From NCBI GenBank assembly GCA_018292915.2, contig JACVVK020000037.1, positions 775,001 to 839,000 on the forward strand: a stretch of 64,000 bases of DNA, written 5' to 3'. Shown here piece after piece: positions 23,097 to 33,219 of the stretch; positions within the stretch are counted from its first letter, which is position 1; each line of letters opens with the position of its first letter. The notes under the pieces are model-generated. The model saw only the letters and a program-made list of their open reading frames with translations. It did no database searches and was not told where the DNA came from. The position numbers and the translations under genes are program-made. Origin of the DNA: Batillaria attramentaria (Eukaryota; Mollusca; Gastropoda; Batillariidae).

Positions 23097-24760
23097 TTAT
23101 ATCACATGGCCTCGTCAATGTGAACGATAAACTGATGCTCAGAGTTATACAGGCGTTCACGAATTGTCTCAGTTACAGTGAAACTGACGGCGGCTCAGTG
23201 CAGAGCGGTTCTCGGTGCTTCCACTGTATCCTGTATTACGTACGTTCCCGGAACACGCATCGTTACGTACCGTATTCTGTGGTGGCCTGCTTCCGCTGTA
23301 CGCTAAGTGCCGGTATCAGTCGATTGATTGTATTACATGGGACATGATATCGTCAGTGATATCAGTCGTCAATGTGAACGACTGATAAAGTGAAGCTACG
23401 TTCAGTGTAGCTGTAGAGACTCAGTGACGTTCACAACTGTGACTTTTCTCACAGAAACCGTGATGACCACACAGCGGACCAGCTTCTGCCACTGTAGGTG
23501 TGTCAGTTCTGGGACACTTATCGTGCACATTGTATCATTGCGTGGTGCCTCCGTCCCGGCACTGCAGTGCCGCGGTCAGTTGCACTATGATCAGCTGTAT
23601 CAGTATAGGAACGAAGCCGGAAGTACTGTCCTGTACAGCAAAAGTCAGCACGTGCTTGTCGCGCGCACCAGTGCTGGTAGGTCAGTAACGTGAATACCTG
23701 GGACATGATATCGACAATGTGAGAAATAAATTGAAGCTAAGCTGCACAAGTAGAGGCGTTGAAAATTTTACGCAGAGCTTCAGTGACAGTGAACTGACTG
23801 TGGCATCGGTATAGTTCTGCTTCTGCTGTAATTTCTGGCCGGACGCCTAGTATCAGTCGCGCACATTGTGCATGTCAGTAATGAGTTTGCTTTGCCTCCA
23901 CCCATTGCCGTGCACACCAGTTGCATCGAACGCCGTATTACCGTGGGTCATCATTGACATCTAAATTCTGTAGTGGTGTCCACAAATCAGTTATCCTACC
24001 GTGAAACTGTGGTGGTCGACACTAGTTCTGATTCTGCCAATGTAGTAAGTTTTTTGTTGTTGTTGTTGTTGTTGTTGTTTTACTGACGCTTGTCGTACAG
24101 TTTGCTAAGTACCGACAGTTATAGTGAAGACTGTGACAGAGGCACCACTAGTGCATCCGTCTCCGGAATACGCACGTGTAACACGCCCGATCAGTGTACT
24201 CCCCCGCTGGTTTGACTCCCGTGTCACTGGGGCAGTTCTCAGTAGCCCGGTATTTCCACGGCCGGGCACTTCCAGCCTCCATCCCTGGCACCGTGTGACA
24301 ACTGTAGTCAGTATACCTGGTCCACAGCAACAGTCGTCAATGTGAACGATAAACCGGTCAGTCGAGCGGTTTAGTGATTTTTTCAGTCGGCACTCCAACT
24401 GTGGTGTACTTCCGACCCTGTTGTGCGTTTTCAGCGCTGCAGTATCATGCACGTTTCTCCGTCGTCGTGCACATGGTGTCAGTCTCTACCATTCCGGCGA
24501 CAGCTTTATCACCAGTGATATCATAGCGGCATACACTGAAGCCGCCTAACGTAAGTCAGTTGTCCGCAAATTAGCAAACCGCAAGTCGATCCTGTGGTAT
24601 CTCGTCTCTCTTGTGCTTTTTTTGGTGAGCGCGTGTCGTGCACTGATGAAGCACAGTCCCGCTAGTGTACAAAAGCTTCATTGCCTGTGACCTGGTAGTG
24701 ACATCGTCAACGCCATAACTGAAGGATAAACTGGAGCTAAGTGATCGCCATAACTGCAGC
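22880..24760 (+). repeat. Degenerate ~0.25-kb tandem repeats (right arm)
   Basis: Mirror of the left-arm units. The landmark reads TCGTCAATGTGAACGATAAA here and precedes each unit. It lies between the TATA element and gene A exon 1, so if that promoter is used, these repeats form the 5' UTR or first intron. Confidence 0.65.
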
Positions 24761-24965
24761 GACCAGTGAACTGCCAGGAATTGAAATCAGTAGCTGATCT
24801 ACACGTGTCATTCACCGCAATTCGGGCATGAACCTGAGCCGGTAGGTGTGTCCTTGGTATTGACTTTTTTGGAGAACACCAGACGACCCGGATTTGCCGG
24901 CGGGCTTTCGACTCGTCTGCTGATAACCTGATTCGTGTGCTGCTGGAAGGATATCAGTTGTTATC

Positions 24966-25004
24966 ATGGAGGGGGAACAGGAAGAGGAAAGAGAGACGCT
25001 CATG
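24966..25004 (+). CDS. Gene A exon 1 (proposed start)
   Basis: Thirteen codons, [13 protein letters not shown], then GTGAGT. The exon ends in phase 0, as exon 2 requires. Gene B has a counterpart of identical coding length and phase (MEEQSADVDQGLL at 39214), with the same acidic M-E-x-E-Q start. It lies in the right palindrome arm, 2.9 kb before exon 2. Confidence 0.6.
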
Positions 25005-25563
25005 GTGAGTCCTTGATTACGTTACTGATTATTCTCTACGTCAGTTAGTGTCACGGTATAGTGAGATTAGCAAGCTGTGATTAGCGAAGCAAGCGGTTAA
25101 CCATGCATTGCCCGTAGCAAGTTTTTTTTTTTTTTTTTTTAATAATTCGCTTGTACCGCATCTGATACAAAGAACCTGTAACCCACCGTGTCTGTCCGGC
25201 TGTCGGCCTGTCTCTCTCTCTGTCTTTCTCTGTCTCTGTGTATGTCTTTCTGTCTCTCCATGACCTGTCTGTCTGTCTCATGTCTCTGTCTGTCTCTCTT
25301 TTACGTATACGATACAAAGACTGAAGTCCACCGTATCTGTCTGTCGGCCTGTATTTGTCTCTGTCTCTCTTTGTCTGTCTGTCTCTACCTGTCTGTCTGT
25401 CTCTCCCTGTTGTATGTCCCTGTATCTGTCCGTCTGTCTGTTCATCTGTTCGTCTGTCTGTGTGTGTGTCTGTCCGAGTCTCTGCCTGTTTGCTTTCTGT
25501 TGTCTGTCCGCCTGACTGTCGGTCTGTATATCCGCTCATCTGTTTGTCCGTGTGCCAGTGTGC

Positions 25564-25620
<57 letters not shown>

Positions 25621-25633
25621 GGGGGTCGGTTGA

Positions 25634-25689
<56 letters not shown>

Positions 25690-25783
25690 GGGGGTCGGTT
25701 GATCTGTGTGTTTTTTGTTGTTTTTTGTGTGTCAACCAATCTGTCTTTCTCTTTCTTTCTCTCTGTTGTCTGTCGGTGTGTAC

Positions 25784-25821
<38 letters not shown>

Positions 25822-28709
25822 CTCTCTCTCTCTCTCTCTCTGTGTTGCCAGTAGTCGGTCTGTCTCTGTCTCTCTGCCAGTCTGCCTGCTGTTTGTTCGT
25901 CTGCTTGTCTGTCTTTGTGCATGTATCTCTGCCGCTCTCCCCGAACACCCGCCGACAAAATGTCTATCGCATAAGTAAACTGCCGATAATGATGTGTCAC
26001 TGCTCGGCAAGGTTATCCTGATAAAGTTCCCGCCACACGTGAACACCTGTGCTCTGTGTCTCCCAGTAGGCATGGTAAACCAGACACGTTATACAGTCTC
26101 GGGAACACTTGACAAAGGATCGAAGCCTGTTATTTGCTTTTCATGAGTGTTACTTGTGTGTGTATGCCTCAGGCTGTTCACACGCAGACTGAAGTACAGA
26201 CGGAGGTGGGTGGGTGTTTGGAAGTTTAAATTAACGGTCTTTTCCACCCGTAACGGTGACAAGGAGGAAAAGGCCAGCACAGACTGAAGTACAGAGGTGG
26301 GTAGGTGTTTGGGAGTTTAAATTAACGGCCTTTTCCACCAGTAACGGCGACAAGAGGAAAAGACCAGCACAGACGGAAGTACAGAGGTGGGTGGGTGTTT
26401 TGGAGTTTAAATTAACGGCCTTTTCCACCCGTAACGGTGACAACTAGGAAAAGGCCAGCACAAATATTTGGCCCCAGCCGGGATTCGAACTCACGACCCG
26501 AGCATTGAGAAGTAATAAAGTACAAAATTTCGCTGAGAAGAAACAGATTTTAACGTACGTAGAGGTGTATAGATTGGTTCGTGTGATACATTGTGGCCCC
26601 ACAATGCAAAAACACGCGTAGTGTTCTTTATATGTCTGCTGGCTCGTATACTATGCATGTCAGTAACTCGCATTTGTGTGCAACTTTTCGCGGCTTCAAG
26701 CTCGTGGCTGTAATGGATTGACTGTGGACAGTGTGACTCAGTGTAGGCGATAAATTGAGGTTATCGGGCTGCTTCCCCTGGGAAATGCTCGTGTCTGTGT
26801 AATTGATATTGTCGTCTGACACTCATAGTAAGTATGTCTCGCACGCGAAGAAGAAAACCAGACTTGGACTGAGAGTGCGTCGACTTGACGTACCAAGCTT
26901 GTGCGGCCAAAGCCGGTGTATGTGCGTGTGTGTGTGTGTGTGTGTGTGGGGGGGGGGTTAAGGGGCGGGGGGAGGGGGGTAATTTGCAACTTTACTGTGA
27001 AAGTCTACCCCCTCCACCCACCCCACTCCTCAGCCTGGCAAAGTGTATTTGTATATTTGTCCATGGTGTGCCGGTTCGGTTACAATGCTCTGTTCTGTTG
27101 AACACCCCACACGCATTTCCCGTATGGGACTAACAAGAAAGTAATATAAATTCACCAGTACTGTATCGAACCACCCGCCTCTGTAAACGCCTACCCGTAG
27201 CTGGTGACTTGGGAGAAAGGGGCTGTTGTGTAGCGGGTAATGTATTCACCGTGGGGTGAAAAGGTGTAGCCGGGACGTGTTGCCGCACCCACTCTGTCTT
27301 GCAGCATAACCTAAAACCACATGTCGAGATGTAGAAGCGAGTAGACGTGCATCAGCAAGATGTGGTTATAACGTATGCAAATGAATTAACACACAAAAAC
27401 ATTGATAAAGGGTGCGTGCGTGTGTTTGGGGGTTTAACGTTCTTTTCCACCACATACGGGTGATATCAAAGACGGGGCAACGATGAAAAAGCCAGCACAA
27501 ATATTTGGCCCCAGCCGGGATACGAACTCAAGACCCGAGAACTGGAAGTCCAACGCTCTACCACTCGGCCACCCCGGCTCCCTAACACATTGATAAAGAC
27601 ATAGGATATAGTATTTATATTTATGTGTGCCCATCCTTAAAAAAGAGAGAGATTACAAAAAGGGGGGGGGGAGGGGAAACAAAACAAACAAAAACCTATA
27701 GATTGATATCATATGAGTTTAGCGGGTAATGTCACTTAGCTTCTCAACCTTGAATTTCAGTTATGTTCTATGTTTGCAGTAGAGCCTACACCTTTTTTTT
27801 TAGTGTCTTTTTTGTGCTTTACCTTTGACCTGCAGAATCTAAAATCTGTTCGGCATTTCAATTTAAGCACTCACTACATTAAAACACGGTTATCTGTTCC
27901 CTCTCTCTTCCCGGAGCAGACAAATACCCATGGACCCACAGGAGCGAATTCATACTGCGTGGGAAGCCGATCAGAGTTCAGCGCCCCTGAACAAGTTATC
28001 ATTAAGAGACAACTGTATACTCAACACAGTCTTAACCAGAAATACGAGGACCAGGCAAAACCTACAACATTATGTGACTTGGTCCGAAAGGAATGCAGGT
28101 AAGGGAGCATGCTTAGTGTCATCTTTGTAGGTCTTGGTTTTCCTTGACAAACCTAGACTGATAACGTTGACCTGGTTTGGGACTGTTGGCTTTAAAACAG
28201 GGGAATACGACACACAACGTGGACTTATTGTGAAGGTCAAAAACATCGAGCTTGTTGTGTTTCATGTAGGCTAGACTAAGTGTATTCCCTCTACTTTCAA
28301 AACAAACAAGCAAACAAAGAAACAAACAAAGAAACAAACAAGCATACACCCCACCCCCAGCCCTCAAAACAACAACAACAAACAGCAACAACAACCCCAA
28401 AATAAACACCAACAAACTTGCAAACAAAAGTGACCCCTCCCCCAAAAACAACAACAACAAACCAAAAACGAAACACCAAAAAACTAACAAAAAAAGCAAA
28501 ACAACAAAAGCAACACAACAAAAGCAACAACAACAACAACCAAAAAACCCAACCCCAAACCAACAACATGACAACAACAACAAAACAAAACAAAAAGGTA
28601 AACAATAAACACACATACAAAACCCGAAGAGCAGCCCAAAACCAAAAACAACATGAACTACAACAACAACAACAAAAACCGTCACAACAAACCAACCCAA
28701 ACAAACAAG

Positions 28710-28755
<46 letters not shown>

Positions 28756-30943
28756 ATGGTTTTAACAGTTTGAGGTCAAGTTTTGCTTTTACTGAGGGAA
28801 GTGGGAGGGGCTTGAGCGCCCAAAGTGTGTGTGTGGGGGGGGGGGGGGGGGCTCTTCGTCCGGCCCTGTTTTTAGATGCGCACTGTGGATCACGTTCAGT
28901 GGGATGATTAATAGCATATCGGCTGAACTGCATTGCCATTGCCAGTGGATGTGGTGTTGTTGCCATAATCATCATGACTGTGCAGGTGTTGTTGCCATAA
29001 GCACGACGACTGTGCAGGTGTTGTAGGTGTTTGGGAGTTTAACGTCCTTTTCCACCACATACGGGTGATATCAAAGACGGGGCAACGATGAAAAAGCCAG
29101 CACAACTATTTGGCCCCAGCCAGGCATTCCAACTCACTACGCGTTGTTGCCATAATCACGATGACTTTGCAGGTGTTGTTGCCATAATCACGATGACTTT
29201 GCAGGTGTTCCGGTAAGTGTTTCGCCAGACACGCTCTGTATTTCGTCCCTGTGGCAAAGTCACTCAAGCGTTACAAATGGCGTCAGTGGGCCGTAGCGGA
29301 CCTGGTGGCTGGTTTGTCGGTTGGATTCATCCACCTTCCGCAAGGTACATGTAATGATGTTACAAGTAACTAACCATTGATCACACAAACGTGATTATGC
29401 GGATGGTCACATTCGCGTGGACGATTTCGGTGATAGTGAGGTGGATAGTCTTTGACTATTCCTGTTTCTGCAATACCCCCTCCCCCCCCCCTCGTCCTCA
29501 CAACACCCTGAAATAAAGAAAGGAAATTAATAACAAAAAGAATAGTCGGTTACATCGAAAAACAAACAAAACTAAACCAACAAACACGTTCGTTTCATTT
29601 TTTTTTATCCGGCCATCGGTGTACATTTTAGTTAGATTTTTGTTTGTTTTGTTTGTTTGTTTGTTTGGTTGTTTTTTTGTTTTTTTTTGGGGGGGGGGGG
29701 GGGGTTGGGGGGGGGGAGGGCCGGGGGGGGGGGGGGGGGGGGGGAGGGCGGTATCATGATGTGAAACCAGTACAAAGCCATTACGGAGGCTCGTGAACTT
29801 TGAACTTTGCCCTGGTGCAGGTTTGGGGTTCGGTATCCTGGCCTCCTTGACCCCGGCCGTGGGCCTGTACACCAGTTTTTTCCCCATCCTCGTCTACCTC
29901 ATCTTCGGCACCTCACCTCACGTCTCCATGGGAACCAACGCCCTCATCGCCCTCCTCACGGGCGCTGTGGTGGACCGCGAGGTTCTGGCGCTCGGTAATG
30001 GAACACGCTTCAACATGACCGACAGCCAGGTCATGGAGTTCAAGGTTGGGGTCTCCGCCGCCATGTGCTTCATCGGAGGGGTCGTGCTTCTGGCCATGGG
30101 ACTTCTAAGGCTTGGCTTCATCACTAACTTCCTGTCCAGGTGGGTGGGTGGTGGTGGTGGTGGTGGGGGGGGGGGGGGGGGGTTAACGTCCTTTTCCACT
30201 GCATACGGGTGATATCAAAGACGGGGCAACGATGAAAAAGCTAGCACAAATATTTGGCCCCAGTCGGGATACGAACTCACGACCCGAGCATTAGAAGTCT
30301 AACGCTCTACCATTCGGCCACGCCGGCTCCCCTTCTGTCCAGGTTCTTCAGCGTTATAATAATAATCATAATAATAACTGGGTATTGTGTAGGCACTTTA
30401 TCTAATTTTTCTGAATTAGCGCAAAGCGCCGCGAGCTGAACCCAACACGCACGCTCACGTGAATCACACGCATTCTTTCACGCACTGGACAGAAACACAT
30501 TACAATCACGTTTTTCACGCTCAGCTATTTAAGTTTCGAAATTAAGAATTGCATTTATTTTCAAATTTTGTGGGCTAAACATTTCCATGTTATGTCATGG
30601 AGTTGGTGGTATCATTGAAAAGTGCAGGGAAAATGTGCTCTTTGGGTGAAAAATGTATTTCTGTGGTGTAGGCCTGACACATGTTTGTTGAAAACTTGCT
30701 CTTGAAAAGGGACCATGTGGAGAACATGGATAAAAGCAAGGTGTGGAAATCATGCCAATATGGCGTTGTTGTATTAAGCTTATATGCTCGTTTTTAACAT
30801 GTTGACAACCTATACATTCAGCCTTGAAACACAAAACTTGTATTAGTTGTGTTAAGGACTCGGGAAAAAAAAATCTCAAAGTCGCTAAATTTCACCTACC
30901 ACCACTTTTTAAATTCGGTTTTCTCAAAAGTGGTTTGGCGACT

Positions 30944-30977
<34 letters not shown>

Positions 30978-32109
30978 CCCCCCCCCCCCCCCCCCCCCTG
31001 CTTTTGTGGGAGCTCATCAGAGTTATCTCCTTTGGTTTCAGGTCCTTCATTGGAGGCTTCACGTTCGCTGCGGCTGTTCACATCGTGACGAGCCAGGTCG
31101 TGAAGATGCTTCACCTCAAGATTCCCAACGCCTCAGGGTTCGGGGCGCTAGTGCTGACCTACATCAACATCTTCAAGAACATCGCGGACAGCAACGTGGC
31201 GGATCTTATCGTGGGCCTCATCTGCATGGCAGTCCTCCTGGCGGTGAAGATCGGTATTAACGAGCGGTACAAGGACAAGCTGAAGGTGCCCGTGCCTATA
31301 GAACTGATCGTTGTCATCCTGTCCACCCTCATCTCACACTTCGCCAAACTCCATGATCGGTTCGGAGTGGGCGTTGTTGGGGATGTGCCGACAGGTAACT
31401 CAATGGACCACTCCGTGAACCCATAGCTAGTCACTGTTGTAAGGTCCCACAAGGACCGACAAGCGGCAGATACACTTATCTACATGGAATTAGATCACGA
31501 CCAATGCAACACAAATGAATAATAGTGATAAACATGGATATGACGGGGCAAACCAGTCAACGTAATTTCATAGACATATTGTTTTTCAATGTTTGGCGTC
31601 AGTATATGTATATTATGTATTGTGCAATATAAATTTAGTAAAACTGCAGAGAGGTAAAATGGGTGAATATTGCAATTTTTTTTTTAGAAGAGATGATTAG
31701 GGTTTATTCGGCCTGGTCTAATGGCTATGTTTTAGCAAATGTTTGTACACAACGTGTGTTACCCCTGTTTGTGGTCAGTGTGCATGCTGGAGTGCTCGCC
31801 ACAACACAGACAAACCGGTCTTTTCGGTTCGTCCTAGAATGTAGAAGTTACCATCATTTCAACATTGTCTCCTGTCACACTTTTCAGTGGAGAAGAGAGA
31901 GTGAGAGAGAGAGAGAGAGAACGAACGAACGAACAAACGAACTTTATTTTCCAACGGAAGTGATTTAACCAAACAATGATTAATTTTCAATCAGCCGTTG
32001 CTACAAAAACAAAAGACTACAATGGCACGATAAAAGGAAATACAAGAAAAAAGAAGAAGAAAGAAAAACAATGGCAAAATACAGAAAAATTACTGGAAAG
32101 AAATATTAC

Positions 32110-32164
<55 letters not shown>

Positions 32165-33145
32165 TTTACGTGTAATATCGAAGAACAAAGTAGAAAGAAA
32201 GTACAGTGTAAAGATATGACCCAACTTTCCCCCCATACAGCTAACTTTCACCCTTGAAAAATAAAATTGTCATTGTCATTGTCACTGTGTGTCACAGGTT
32301 TGCCAGCTCCATCACTACCACCAATGGACGTCCTCCCGAGGGTGGCTTCAGATGCTCTGGAAATCGCCCTTCTTTGTTTCGCCCTCACCATCTCGCTCGG
32401 CAAGATGTGTGGCAAACTCCACGGTACCAAGATGGACGACAACCAGGAGCTTGTCGCCTACGGAATGTGCCACCTCGTCGGCTGCTTCTTCCAGAATTTC
32501 CCGCCATGCGTCGCGCCTCCCCGGACCATGATGCTCAGCTCTCTGGGCGCCAAGTCGACCTTGAACGGTGTGTCATCTGCCGTGTTCATCTTGCTGGTGC
32601 TGCTGGTGGCCGGTCAGCTGTTTGTGTCTCTACCCATCGCCATGTTGGCCGCCATGATCATCGTGGCCATGAAGGATCTCCTGCTACAGGTAAGACTCCG
32701 GACTCCATAGCATCATCATACCATCATCCTTATCTCCATCATCATGCGTAATAAATATTGCTCCAGCTTCCGAGCCCTCCGTGGATTCCACCCATAACCT
32801 GGAACACGGCCTTTTTACCGTTGACCTGTCTTTGATTTCACCCATAGGTGGTGGAAAAGGACGATAAAAAAAACTTGTGTATCTCCTGTCTGCGTGTGGG
32901 ACACGTGAAGTTAACTCGTTCCCGAACCCGACCAACCCGACCAACCCGACCAACCCAACCATTGTATTTTTATCCCAGCTGCAATATCCCTTCTCAACGA
33001 GAAGCACTGAGTGCCATAATTACTGTGATGTATTTTAATAAGCTGCTGTTTCCGCTTCTGTGATGCTTGTGATACTTGTCTGTGATTTTTTTTTTTTTTT
33101 AGTTGCCTCATGCTTATAATTCTCCGGTTAGTCACCAAGTGCAGG

Positions 33146-33219
<74 letters not shown>

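Larger units (their letters stand above)
20660..26075 (-). repeat. Right arm of the 11.7-kb palindrome
   Basis: Mirror of 14337-19753. It carries in sense orientation the TATA element at 22378, the degenerate repeats, and the proposed 13-codon first exon of gene A at 24966-25004. The outer edge is where similarity fades after CTGTGCTCTGTGTC (about 26060-26075). No octamer array follows it, unlike the left arm. Confidence 0.95.

Noticed and set aside
27930..28130. ATG at 27930 as the start of gene A
   Set aside because: It is out of frame with the conserved RQLYTQ coding frame of exon 2.
28119..28751. 210-codon cysteine/valine/phenylalanine-rich minus-strand frame
   Set aside because: Arises from the AAC-rich and CA repeats of gene A intron 2.
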